Below are positions 1-7,914 of a stretch of 63,308 bases of DNA, one piece after another. The notes under the pieces were generated by a model. The model had not been told where the DNA came from. It worked only from the letters and a program-made list of their open reading frames with translations, and made no database searches. The stretch comes from Bacteroidales bacterium. GTDB lineage: Bacteria; Bacteroidota; Bacteroidia; Bacteroidales; WCHB1-69. Position numbers and translations under genes: made by a program. Location: positions 1 through 63,308 of the forward strand of contig JAEERB010000003.1 in NCBI GenBank assembly GCA_016285615.1, written 5' to 3'. Each line of letters begins with the position of its first letter. The first letter of the stretch is position 1.

Positions 1-2
1 CA

Positions 3-539
3 CGTGCCGTGTTCAATATTGAACAATTTCCTCGGGCAAAATCATATCTCGAAAAACACAAAGAACAACTCATAAGACGTCAATATCTTATTAATGCCAA
101 TAGACAATGGTTTGAGATGTGGGTTCCACAGAATCCAACTTATTGGAAATATCCTAAAATTGTTTTTCCCGATATCTGCACCGAGGCCCGATTTTGCATA
201 GATTATAGCGGAAGCATTGTTAATGGGAATTGTTATTGGCTATTTTCCAAAAAAACCGATGACCTTCCTCTGCTTTTACTGATAGAAGGTGTAGCAAATT
301 CCTCTTTAATGGCTAAATATCATGACCTGTTATTTAACAATAAACTATATTCTGGAAGGCGAAGATATCTTTCCCAATATGTTGAAAAATATCCAATTCC
401 CCATCCAGATAACGTACATTCGCAAAACATTATCCGCATCACCCAAGAACTCAACCATAGTAACGATGTTACTACGATAGAAAATTTATACAAAAAACTC
501 AACAAAGAGGTCGAATTAGCATTTGGTATTACGGATTAA
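3..539 (+). CDS. C-terminal part of an N6-adenine DNA methyltransferase (Eco57I/TaqI-like), partial
   Basis: The frame is open to the left edge, so the gene starts outside the window; the GTG at 9 is only an internal valine. The visible 178 codons look like the end of Eco57I/type II N6-adenine methyltransferases with a TaqI-like specificity domain: a basic stretch with KSYLEKHKEQL, then KIVFPDI followed by a FCIDYSG segment. Catalytic motifs (FxGxG, NPPY) would lie upstream and are not seen. It converges on and overlaps by 11 bases a PD-(D/E)XK endonuclease gene, so the pair is most simply the modification and restriction halves of one system. It could also be a bifunctional type IIG enzyme. 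Confidence 0.7.
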   Translation, partial: RAVFNIEQFPRAKSYLEKHKEQLIRRQYLINANRQWFEMWVPQNPTYWKYPKIVFPDICTEARFCIDYSGSIVNGNCYWLFSKKTDDLPLLLLIEGVANSSLMAKYHDLLFNNKLYSGRRRYLSQYVEKYPIPHPDNVHSQNIIRITQELNHSNDVTTIENLYKKLNKEVELAFGITD

Positions 540-1629
540 AAACACACTTGCGAGCATATTTGTTGAAGAAATCCATTTTAATTGCCCTCTGACATTTATA
601 ACTGCTTGCTGAAATATAGGTGAAGTGACTTTCAATATCCATCCCTGAAAGCAGCACAACACCTTTGACCATATTTGTTTTTGCATGAGTTAACACTATC
701 AGATAACGAATATCTTGGGTTGTGATTTCAGGTTGACGACAAACTAACAATCTGCTTTCTGGTGTATATTTTCCTAAATCAATAGTTGGAGAATCCTGAA
801 TCTTCACTTCTAATAACTGATTAGGCAAATCGGGGAATTGTCCAACCAATCTTCGTTCCACTTTATATCCTAATAGTTCCGCAACCTTTCGTTCCAAAGC
901 TTGTCCTCGGCTCTTTGTATCAGATTGAGTGAACTTTTTTCCTATCAAACCTGGCACAAGTCTTCGTTTTAGAACTTCAATACCAAACACATCTGATTTT
1001 GCTTTAGGAAAACGATTTATACCTTCAAACGGCAAAACATATCTTTGACGACATGGATAACTATCTGAACCAATTAACATTCCGCCGTTTTTATATATTT
1101 CCTGTCTTTTTTGCTCAGAAATAATAAACTGATGCTTGATTGTAGGAATACCAAATGGTCCAAAATGCCTTTCTATATATTGTGGTGTTAAAACAACAAC
1201 TGATTCAATGATGTTTTTTCGCAAATCTACTTTGACAAAAACCAATCTAATATCATTACTTTTTATTGTTTTTCCATCTGAATACTCAATTAATGGCATA
1301 CGACTATTTGGTAGCCGGTTCCACACTTGAAGATTATAACTATTTCCACTTGTAACAACATACGTGTCTATTAATTCCCTCAATAATCTAGGAATACCCT
1401 TACCTCTTGGAGGAATAATATGATAAGTCCCTACTCTGGCAGGAGCAGACAAACCCTGTGAGTACAAGCATTGGGCCACAATTTTTCGTATTGCAGCTCC
1501 ATCTGTACGTGTTTTTCCCGTTAATCTTATTGAAGTGCCTACAATTTTTCCTAATCTTCTTGTCAACTCAGCAGATGACAAGACTCCTTTTGGGGATTTT
1601 GGTGGTACTTTAAACTCCTCTTCAATCAT
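529..1629 (-). CDS. Putative type II restriction endonuclease (PD-(D/E)XK fold)
   Basis: This 366-residue protein resembles no enzyme I can name, but near residue 265-285 it carries FPDLPNQLLEVKIQ, which fits the PD...ExK nuclease core (D, then E-V-K) inside an alpha/beta context with a preceding GQALERKVAELLGYKVERR helix. That fold plus the neighbours supports a sequence-specific DNA cutter. It starts 9 bases after a small HTH gene on the same strand and overlaps the convergent methyltransferase tail by 11 bases. Cognate site is unknown. A nicking or type IV role cannot be excluded. Confidence 0.6.
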   Translation of the reverse strand: MIEEEFKVPPKSPKGVLSSAELTRRLGKIVGTSIRLTGKTRTDGAAIRKIVAQCLYSQGLSAPARVGTYHIIPPRGKGIPRLLRELIDTYVVTSGNSYNLQVWNRLPNSRMPLIEYSDGKTIKSNDIRLVFVKVDLRKNIIESVVVLTPQYIERHFGPFGIPTIKHQFIISEQKRQEIYKNGGMLIGSDSYPCRQRYVLPFEGINRFPKAKSDVFGIEVLKRRLVPGLIGKKFTQSDTKSRGQALERKVAELLGYKVERRLVGQFPDLPNQLLEVKIQDSPTIDLGKYTPESRLLVCRQPEITTQDIRYLIVLTHAKTNMVKGVVLLSGMDIESHFTYISASSYKCQRAIKMDFFNKYARKCVFNP

Positions 1630-1638
1630 ATCTTTTAT

Positions 1639-1863
1639 CTATTTTTTTAACAACATTTCAATATCCACATTTAAGGCTCGCGCAATTTTACTTATATTAA
1701 CTAGTGTTATATTTTTTTCAGCCCGCTCAATCATACCAATATATGTTCTATGTAAATCAGCCTTCTCTGCTAATTTTTCTTGAGATAATCCTATGGCAAT
1801 TCTTTGTTTTTTTACATTCTGACCAAACAAGGCCAAAATATCCCTTGGCTCTCTATTCTTCAT
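1639..1863 (-). CDS. XRE-family HTH protein, probable restriction-modification controller
   Basis: The 74-residue protein is almost entirely one Cro/C1-type helix-turn-helix: FGQNVKKQRIAIGLSQEKLA, then ADLHRTYIGMIERAEKNI, a classic recognition-helix region, and a closing helix ending in lysines. Size and placement directly upstream (9 bases) of the endonuclease gene match the controller (C) proteins that delay endonuclease expression in type II systems. A TAnnTTTG promoter lies just upstream on the minus strand (1884-1891). No clear C-box repeat could be identified, so autoregulation is inferred from family and position. Confidence 0.75.
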   Translation of the reverse strand: MKNREPRDILALFGQNVKKQRIAIGLSQEKLAEKADLHRTYIGMIERAEKNITLVNISKIARALNVDIEMLLKK

Positions 1864-1883
1864 AATTTTTGCTTTTTAAATTG

Positions 1884-1891
1884 CAAATTTA
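1884..1891 (-). promoter_or_regulatory. TAnnTTTG -7 element for the HTH controller gene
   Basis: Read on the minus strand this is TAAATTTG, an exact match to the Bacteroidetes sigma-ABfr -7 consensus, about 20 bases upstream of the ATG at 1863. The transcript would also carry the endonuclease gene. No convincing -33 TTG was assigned. Confidence 0.5.
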
Positions 1892-2126
1892 TTTTACTTA
1901 TACCATCAGTTCAACATACTATAATTAGCATGCGGAGAAACCGCCTTTTTTTGTAGCCAAAACCCTATTTTTTGCTCTCAAACGACTAAATATTGTAATA
2001 AAACGCCTTGAAATTTAACGATAAACACCAATGAAAGCAATCAAAAGACCATCAAAAAATAAATTCTAACCTATCTACATAATGCAATTTTCCTATTCTT
2101 CAGTTCCAAAAGACAAAGAAATCTTG

Positions 2127-2134
2127 TATTTTTG
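2127..2134 (+). promoter_or_regulatory. TAnnTTTG -7 element for the transporter operon
   Basis: TATTTTTG matches the Bacteroidetes -7 consensus and lies 54 bases before the transporter ATG, leaving room for a short leader. The -33 region is only weakly recognisable. Confidence 0.5.
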
Positions 2135-2188
2135 CAAAACAATACAATTTCAGAACCTTCTATTGATAACAATCTATAAATCTGCAAT

Positions 2189-3640
2189 ATGAATAAAGAC
2201 CTCAACAAAATGACCAATTTCCGATGGGTCATCTGCGCTATGTTGTTCCTGGCCACTACGGTCAACTATCTGGACCGCCAGGTGTTGTCGCTCACTTGGA
2301 AAGACTTCATCGCTCTTGACTTTCATTGGAGTGACAACGATTACGGTAACATTACCGCCACCTTTTCCATATTTTACGCCTTCATATCTCTTTTTGCTGG
2401 CAAATTCATCGACTGGATGGGCACCAAGAAGGGCTACACATGGGCTATCATCATCTGGTCGTTAGGCGCATGTTTGCACGCTGCTTGCGGCTGGGCTACG
2501 ATGCGACTAACTGGCATTGCCGACGTTGAGGCGCTCCGCGCAGTGACCCAAGGCTCAGAAATGGCACTTATGATCTCCACCATCAGTGTGTGGTTATTCC
2601 TCGCATGCAGAATCATACTTGCCACGGGTGAAGCGGGCAACTTCCCCGCCGCCATCAAGACCACCGCGGAATACTTTCCTAAGAAAGACCGTGCCTACGC
2701 CACCTCCATTTTCAATGCCGGCGCTTCTGTAGGTGCACTTGTTGCTCCGCTCACTATTCCACTGTTAGCCAAGCACATGGGATGGGAAATGGCTTTCATC
2801 ATCATCGGTGCCATCGGTTTTGTATGGGCAGGTGCATGGCTGTTGCTTTACTCGCATCCTACACAAAGCCGATTCGTCAACAAGGCGGAACTCGCTTACA
2901 TCGAATCCGATAAAGCTGAACTGGACGATAAAGCTACAGAGAAGACCCCAGCAACCGAAGGACCCAAGTTTTCGATTGCCGACTGTTTCAAATACCGTCA
3001 AACATGGGCCTTTATTGTGGGTAAATTCTTAACCGACGGCGTTTGGTGGTTCTTGCTGTTCTGGGCACCCGCCTATTTCTCCGAACTCGGCTATCCGTCC
3101 TCCTCTGGCATGGGACAAGCCCTCATTTTTGTTTTGTATCTCATTGTAACTGTGGTTTCTATCATCGGTGGATACTTACCCAAATTCTTTGTTGAGAAAA
3201 AGGGTATGCACCCCTACTCTGGTCGTATGAGAGCCATGCTAATCTTTGCATTTCTACCCATATTTGCCATGTTTGCCCAGCCGTTGGCCAACACTTCGGT
3301 TTGGTTGCCCTGTATCATCATCGGCCTTGCTGCCGCAGGACACCAGGCATGGTCGGCCAACCTCTATTCCACCATCGGTGATATGTTCCCAAAATCGGCC
3401 ATCGCCACCATCACGGGTATCGGAACCATGTTTGGCGGCCTATGCTCTTTTGCCATCAACAAATGCTCGGGTATGCTGTTTGATTACGCTGGCGCCCAAG
3501 GCGATGCGTTCACCTTCTTTGGCGCTACCGGCAAACCTGCAGGATATATGATTGTATTCTGCTACTGCGCTGTGGCTTACCTTGCTGCCTGGTGCATCAT
3601 GAAAGTGCTGGTACCGAAGTATAAGAGAATTGACAATTAA
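2189..3640 (+). CDS. MFS transporter, hexuronate (ExuT-like) anion:cation symporter family
   Basis: A 483-residue inner-membrane protein with about 12 hydrophobic segments. The start of TM1 carries NYLDRQVLSLT, the (N)Y-DR signature of the anion:cation symporter branch of MFS, and TM4-5 carries GEAGNFPAAIKTTAEYFPKK, typical of ExuT-like sugar-acid importers. A long charged loop (about residues 235-260) separates the two halves, as usual. The next gene is an SDR of the type used for fructuronate/mannonate interconversion, which supports uptake of a hexuronate such as galacturonate or glucuronate; uxuA and uxaC are not in the window, so the substrate stays inferred. Confidence 0.8.
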   Translation: MNKDLNKMTNFRWVICAMLFLATTVNYLDRQVLSLTWKDFIALDFHWSDNDYGNITATFSIFYAFISLFAGKFIDWMGTKKGYTWAIIIWSLGACLHAACGWATMRLTGIADVEALRAVTQGSEMALMISTISVWLFLACRIILATGEAGNFPAAIKTTAEYFPKKDRAYATSIFNAGASVGALVAPLTIPLLAKHMGWEMAFIIIGAIGFVWAGAWLLLYSHPTQSRFVNKAELAYIESDKAELDDKATEKTPATEGPKFSIADCFKYRQTWAFIVGKFLTDGVWWFLLFWAPAYFSELGYPSSSGMGQALIFVLYLIVTVVSIIGGYLPKFFVEKKGMHPYSGRMRAMLIFAFLPIFAMFAQPLANTSVWLPCIIIGLAAAGHQAWSANLYSTIGDMFPKSAIATITGIGTMFGGLCSFAINKCSGMLFDYAGAQGDAFTFFGATGKPAGYMIVFCYCAVAYLAAWCIMKVLVPKYKRIDN

Positions 3641-3727
3641 TAATTTACAATTTACAATTAATAATTGAAATCACTCTTCACTAATCCCTTCTCACTAAAA
3701 TAATTATACATTATAAATTATAACATT
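3632..3727. repeat. Intergenic heptad-period repeat, locus 1
   Basis: From the last codons of the transporter to the next start codon the sequence falls into 7-base units, including TACAATT twice in a row, AATAATT twice, and AATTATA/CATTATA units that recur in the locus near 35.95 kb. It is AT-rich, with CTTCTCA/CTCTTCA-type units in the middle. No ORF or stable hairpin explains it. Confidence 0.75.
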
Positions 3728-4540
3728 ATGAAAGGTTTATTTGACATTAAGGACAGAGTTATCCTGATTACGGGTGCAGCTGGCATTTTAGGCACGGCTA
3801 TGGTTAAACATTTTGCTGAAGAAGGCGCTAAGGTGGTCATTTTGGACCGCAATACCGAGGCAGGCGAAAAGTTGGCCAAGGAAGTTACTGATGCCGGTTT
3901 TTCGGCCCGTTTTTTCTACACTGATGTGCTTAATAAAGAGATACTTGAAAAAAATTACAGCGATATCATGGCAGCTTACGGGCGCATTGACGTGCTGATC
4001 AACGGTGCTGGCGGCAACATGGCTGGCGCCACTATTGCTCCCGACAAGACCATCTTCGACCTCGACCCGGAAGCCATGAAGAAAGTGGTTGATCTCAACC
4101 TGTTCGGCACAGTACTGCCCACGATGGTGTTCAGCAAAGCTATGGTAGAGCAGAAGAAAGGCTCAATTATCAACATCGCCTCTGAGGCCGCCTTACGCCC
4201 GCTAACGCGTGTAGCCGGCTATGGCGTGGCCAAGGCTGCCGTTGTCAACTTCACCAAGTACATGTGCGGTGAGCTGGCCACCAAGTTCGGACCTGGCTTG
4301 CGTGTCAACGCCATCGCCCCCGGATTCTTCCTCACCGAGCAGAACCGCACCCTGCTCACCAACCCCGACGGCAGTCTGACTCCACGCTCGCACAGCATTT
4401 TGAGCCACACGCCCTACAAGCGCTTCGGCGAACCCGAAGAGTTGCTGGGTACGCTGCAATGGCTCGCCAGCGACGCCTCTCAGTTTGTTTCGGGCACCGT
4501 CACCGTTATCGACGGCGGCTTTGACGCTTTTTCCATCTAA
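3728..4540 (+). CDS. SDR-family oxidoreductase, probable D-mannonate/fructuronate reductase
   Basis: A 270-residue classical short-chain dehydrogenase: NAD(P) loop ITGAAGILG (about residues 15-23), D40-type acidic residue after VVILDRN, NGAGG in place of NNAG, catalytic Ser in INIAS and YGVAKAA (YxxxK). Adjacent to an ExuT-like transporter it most resembles the SDR-type D-mannonate oxidoreductase found in Bacteroidetes hexuronate catabolism. It is followed after only 2 bases by ispH, so transport, sugar-acid and isoprenoid genes may share a transcript. Other SDR substrates, e.g. gluconate 5-dehydrogenase type, remain possible. Confidence 0.75.
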   Translation: MKGLFDIKDRVILITGAAGILGTAMVKHFAEEGAKVVILDRNTEAGEKLAKEVTDAGFSARFFYTDVLNKEILEKNYSDIMAAYGRIDVLINGAGGNMAGATIAPDKTIFDLDPEAMKKVVDLNLFGTVLPTMVFSKAMVEQKKGSIINIASEAALRPLTRVAGYGVAKAAVVNFTKYMCGELATKFGPGLRVNAIAPGFFLTEQNRTLLTNPDGSLTPRSHSILSHTPYKRFGEPEELLGTLQWLASDASQFVSGTVTVIDGGFDAFSI

Positions 4541-4542
4541 AC

Positions 4543-5427
4543 ATGAAGAAAAACATACAAGTCACCATAGACGAACATTCGGGTTTCTGCTTCGGCGTCA
4601 TCAACACCATCAAACGGGCTGAGACACTGCTGGCACAAACCCGAAAACTCTATTGTCTTGGCGACATTGTACACAACAACGAGGAGGTGCAACGGCTGAC
4701 AGACATGGGACTTGTGATCATCACCAAGGATGAGTTCCGCCAACTGCACGACACGACCGTCCTCATACGCGCACACGGAGAACCTCCCGAGACTTATCGC
4801 ATTGCACAAGAGCGTAATATACAGTTAGTTGACGGTACTTGCCCCGTGGTACTCGCCTTACAGAAAAACATTAAGAACAGTTTTGAAGCCCCAGATTTCA
4901 AAGAGGGGCAGATACTTATCTTTGGCAAAAAAGGCCATGCCGAAGTGGTCGGGCTGGCAGGACAGACCAACAACAAAGGCATCGTCATCTCCTCTATCAA
5001 GGACATTGAACTAATTGACTTTCAGAAACCTGCCAAGCTCTACTCACAAACCACGCAGAACCACGACGAATATCTGGCGCTTATCGACGAAATAGGGAAA
5101 CGCTACCGTGAGGCGGGACATGAAGATTTCTTCACGCACTACGATACGATTTGTCACTCGGTAGTGAACCGCGCCAAGCAACTCACACATTTTGCATCCC
5201 TGTTCGACAAAATCATCTTTGTATCAGGAGAACAAAGTTCTAACGGTCTATACTTGTTCAAGTTGTGCAAACAGGCCAACCCCCACTCCTACTTCCTCAC
5301 CCACCTCGAAGACTTGCAAGCGGTGCCCATCAACGACCACGACACCATTGGCATTTGCGGCGCCACCTCTACGCCCATGTGGCTTATGGAACAAGTGAAA
5401 CAGCAACTGTTAGCCCCTCTCAAATAA
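4543..5427 (+). CDS. ispH: 4-hydroxy-3-methylbut-2-enyl diphosphate reductase
   Basis: Last enzyme of the MEP isoprenoid pathway, reducing HMBPP to IPP and DMAPP with a 4Fe-4S cluster. The three cluster cysteines are visible: C16 in GFCFGV, C100 in DGTCPVV and C204 in DTICHSV. Other family landmarks are GDIVHN, RAHGEPP, GKKGHAEV and SGEQSSNGLYLF. At 294 residues it has the usual length. The segment after C204 (SVVNRAKQL) differs from the enterobacterial form but is the type I recall from Bacteroidetes. The start is 2 bases after the SDR stop, and ispD follows 23 bases downstream, giving a partial MEP cluster. Confidence 0.95.
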   Translation: MKKNIQVTIDEHSGFCFGVINTIKRAETLLAQTRKLYCLGDIVHNNEEVQRLTDMGLVIITKDEFRQLHDTTVLIRAHGEPPETYRIAQERNIQLVDGTCPVVLALQKNIKNSFEAPDFKEGQILIFGKKGHAEVVGLAGQTNNKGIVISSIKDIELIDFQKPAKLYSQTTQNHDEYLALIDEIGKRYREAGHEDFFTHYDTICHSVVNRAKQLTHFASLFDKIIFVSGEQSSNGLYLFKLCKQANPHSYFLTHLEDLQAVPINDHDTIGICGATSTPMWLMEQVKQQLLAPLK

Positions 5428-5450
5428 TGTACCCATAAAATTTCGGTATT

Positions 5451-6152
5451 ATGATTCCAACACCAAACCTCTATATCATCATCACCTCTGGCGGTAGCGG
5501 ACAGCGTATGGGTACAGCGACACCCAAGCAATTCCTTCCCATTGAAGGCATTCCCATATTGTGTCGCACCTTCAGAGCCTTTGAGCCATGGGTCGGGAAA
5601 GCCAAGTTCATTGTCACCTTGCCGGCAGACCATATAAACACATGGAAATCAATAGATGAGCAATACCGTTTGCCGTCTCATGAAATATGCGTGGGCGGCG
5701 AAACCCGTTTCCATTCGGTAAAGAATGCCCTTGAACATGTTCCTGAAGACGACAATGCTATCGTGCTCGTACATGATGGTGTGCGACCGCTGGTGCTAGA
5801 GGAGACCATCAACGAGGCCATCCTGACAGCCCAACAATACGGCAGTGCCATTCCTTACGTGCCCATTACCGCTTCGTTGCGGCGATTGGCCACCGACGGC
5901 ACTTCGGAGGCCGTTGACAGGAACGGAATGGTACAGATTCAGACGCCGCAAGCCTTCAACGCAAAGTTGCTCAAAGAGGCCTACACACAAGATTATCGTC
6001 CCGAATTTACCGACGACGCCACGGTCTATGAGGCGGTAGGACACAAACTCTTCTTCTTTGAGGATAGCGACACCAACATCAAAATAACCACACCCAGCGA
6101 CATTGCTAAAGCCTCTTTCCTTTTAAAATGCAAAAACGCCAGTCATGAATAA
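5451..6152 (+). CDS. ispD: 2-C-methyl-D-erythritol 4-phosphate cytidylyltransferase
   Basis: Third step of the MEP pathway: joins CTP and MEP to give CDP-ME. The N-terminal nucleotide loop reads TSGGSGQRMGTATPKQF (canonical AGGxGxRMGxxxPKQ, with Ser for Ala). The VGGETRFHSVKNAL segment, the VHDGVRPLV motif and QTPQAF are all present. Length is 233 residues, as expected. It lies just after ispH and overlaps the following lipoprotein gene by 8 bases, indicating translational coupling. Confidence 0.95.
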   Translation: MIPTPNLYIIITSGGSGQRMGTATPKQFLPIEGIPILCRTFRAFEPWVGKAKFIVTLPADHINTWKSIDEQYRLPSHEICVGGETRFHSVKNALEHVPEDDNAIVLVHDGVRPLVLEETINEAILTAQQYGSAIPYVPITASLRRLATDGTSEAVDRNGMVQIQTPQAFNAKLLKEAYTQDYRPEFTDDATVYEAVGHKLFFFEDSDTNIKITTPSDIAKASFLLKCKNASHE

Positions 6153-6537
6153 AATTTTCTCTATTATTCTGATTATCACTTGTTTATTTACAAGCATTTC
6201 CTGCAACAAGAAAATGATGAAGGAGAAGCCCAAGGATCTGATTCCGTGGGACACGATGGTGGTGGTCCTTGCCGACGGATGCATTACCGAAAGCGCCCTC
6301 TTCTTTGCACCGCGCCAATACGACAAGCAGATACTCACTCGCTACGCCTATCAGGAATTATTTGAGCGACACCACATTACACGCGAACAATATGTCAATT
6401 CAATGGGCTATTACTTCAGCAACGAAGAATCGGGCAAGAAGATGTTGGATGAAGTAGAGCTGAAAGTCAACGAGTTGGCTGCCCAGTTGCCGCCTGACAC
6501 CACGCACCGCGAAGAACCCGTTTTTAAAAATTATTAA
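6145..6537 (+). CDS. DUF4296 family lipoprotein
   Basis: A 130-residue protein with a lipoprotein signal peptide: basic start, hydrophobic core, lipobox ending at C20 (SISC), so it should be anchored in an envelope membrane facing the periplasm. The mature part carries the DUF4296 pattern (a KEKPKDLI start, then MVVVLADGCITESAL and a helical Y...HHITREQYVNSMGYY segment). Function of the family is unknown. It overlaps ispD by 8 bases and closes this plus-strand gene run. Confidence 0.8.
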   Translation: MNKIFSIILIITCLFTSISCNKKMMKEKPKDLIPWDTMVVVLADGCITESALFFAPRQYDKQILTRYAYQELFERHHITREQYVNSMGYYFSNEESGKKMLDEVELKVNELAAQLPPDTTHREEPVFKNY

Positions 6538-6565
6538 CAACTCATTTTTCATTACGATTATTTAA

Positions 6566-6573
6566 TATCTTTG
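6566..6573 (+). promoter_or_regulatory. TAnnTTTG -7 element before the DUF2851 gene
   Basis: TATCTTTG, an exact Bacteroidetes -7 match, sits 23 bases before the ATG at 6597, suggesting a very short leader and an independent transcript after the lipoprotein gene. Confidence 0.6.
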
Positions 6574-6596
6574 CGCATCAAACTTGTTAAATAATC

Positions 6597-7877
6597 ATGA
6601 AAATAATGGAGGACCTTCTGCATTATATGTGGAGGAATAGGCTTTTTGCGCCAGCGTCACTGACAACTACCGACGGACGACCGCTTAAGATTATCTTTCC
6701 TGGCATGGCGCACCAGGATGCAGGCCCCGACTTCAAGCAGGCCGTCATCAAAATTGGAGATTTGACTTGGGCTGGCGATGTGGAAATACACGTCAACAGC
6801 TCCGACTGGAACCGACATGGGCATTCTTTGGACCCTAAGTACCAGTCGGTTATCTTGCATGTAGTTTACCGACACGATACGGAGATTGAGCGACAGCCAG
6901 GTGAGAACTACGCCACACTGGAACTACGCACCTACATTCCTCCAGAGATGCTTGAGAAGTACAACACACTCACCCTTTCGTCAAAAAGCCTTCCTTGCCA
7001 GCAACAGTTACCCAACATTGAGCCACTGCAAATCACTTCGTTCTTCACACGCTTGGCAACGGAGCGACTGATGCACAAGCAGGAACAAATCATGGCGCTG
7101 CACGACAGCTGTCGCCACGATTGGAACGAAACCGCCTATCGAATCACAGCGCGCAGCTACGGTTTCAGCACCAATGCCACGGGTTTTGAATTGTTGGTGC
7201 AAAGTCTGCCTTTTCGCATTTTGTACCAGCACCATGATTCGCGCACACAACTTTACGCGCTACTATTCGGGCAAGCCGGCATGCTGGAACACGAAACATG
7301 TGATGAGTATTATAAAAGTCTGCAAGACGAATATAACTATCTCAAATACAAGTATAAATTGACACCCATACCAGAAAAATGCTGGCTATTTCTGCGCATG
7401 CGCCCCAACAACTTCCCCACCATCCGCATAGCACAACTGGCCGAATTACTATTCCATCACCCCAACCTCTTTGCAGACCTGACGCAGTTTGAAGACAAAA
7501 GACAAGGCTACAGATTGTTCAACGGAGAGCCACACGATTATTGGAAACGCCACTACCTGTTCGGCAAGGAGAGCAAAGCGCACTGCACCACACCCGGACC
7601 CTCCACCATTGACCTACTTCTCATCAACAGCGCCATTCCCATTCGATTTGCCTACGGCAACTTCTGTGGAAACGCCGCACTGCAGGAACAAGCGCTCGAC
7701 CTGTTGGAGCAACTCCCCTTTGAACTGAACCACATCACTCGCAAGTACAAAGAAGCTGGCTTCCCCAGCCAGAGTGCCGCTTGTTCGCAAGCCATCCTCG
7801 AATTACAAAAATACTACTGCACACCGAAGAGATGCCTGCAATGCCAAATTGGGGTAAAAATCATTGGAGAAAGATGA
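6597..7877 (+). CDS. DUF2851 family protein
   Basis: A 426-residue protein of the Bacteroidetes-enriched DUF2851 family. Recognisable family features are LLHYMWRNRLF at the start, a HQDAGPDFKQAVI segment, GDVEIHVNSSDW, and a closing pair of cysteines (CTPKRCLQC). There is no signal peptide, so it is likely cytosolic. The DVEIH and HxxDxxxxxVILHVVY stretch has the look of a metal site, but no activity is established. It is preceded by its own TATCTTTG element and followed by rpoN. Confidence 0.8.
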   Translation: MKIMEDLLHYMWRNRLFAPASLTTTDGRPLKIIFPGMAHQDAGPDFKQAVIKIGDLTWAGDVEIHVNSSDWNRHGHSLDPKYQSVILHVVYRHDTEIERQPGENYATLELRTYIPPEMLEKYNTLTLSSKSLPCQQQLPNIEPLQITSFFTRLATERLMHKQEQIMALHDSCRHDWNETAYRITARSYGFSTNATGFELLVQSLPFRILYQHHDSRTQLYALLFGQAGMLEHETCDEYYKSLQDEYNYLKYKYKLTPIPEKCWLFLRMRPNNFPTIRIAQLAELLFHHPNLFADLTQFEDKRQGYRLFNGEPHDYWKRHYLFGKESKAHCTTPGPSTIDLLLINSAIPIRFAYGNFCGNAALQEQALDLLEQLPFELNHITRKYKEAGFPSQSAACSQAILELQKYYCTPKRCLQCQIGVKIIGER

Positions 7878-7894
7878 AAAAATCCGTATCTTTG
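7864..7894 (+). promoter_or_regulatory. Promoter of rpoN (-33 TTGG, -7 TATCTTTG)
   Basis: TTGG at 7864-7867 and TATCTTTG at 7887-7894 are separated by 19 bases, the spacing expected for Bacteroidetes housekeeping promoters. The -33 box lies inside the last codons of the DUF2851 gene. Confidence 0.65.
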
Positions 7895-7914
7895 CATATT
7901 AAATTCGTGCAAAG

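Larger units (their letters stand above)
1864..2188. other. Divergent intergenic region between the HTH controller and the MFS transporter
   Basis: This 325-base AT-rich spacer holds a minus-strand promoter near 1884-1891 and a plus-strand promoter near 2127-2134. A weak 4-bp stem (GCGG 1932-1935, CCGC 1941-1944) followed by a T-run at about 1946 looks terminator-like but has no gene to end on the plus strand; it may be a relic. No coding region, tRNA or repeat array is seen. Confidence 0.6.

Noticed and set aside
1892..1925. C-box operator for the restriction controller
   Set aside because: The stretch has loose inverted symmetry only; no repeated GACT/AGTC-type box could be defined.
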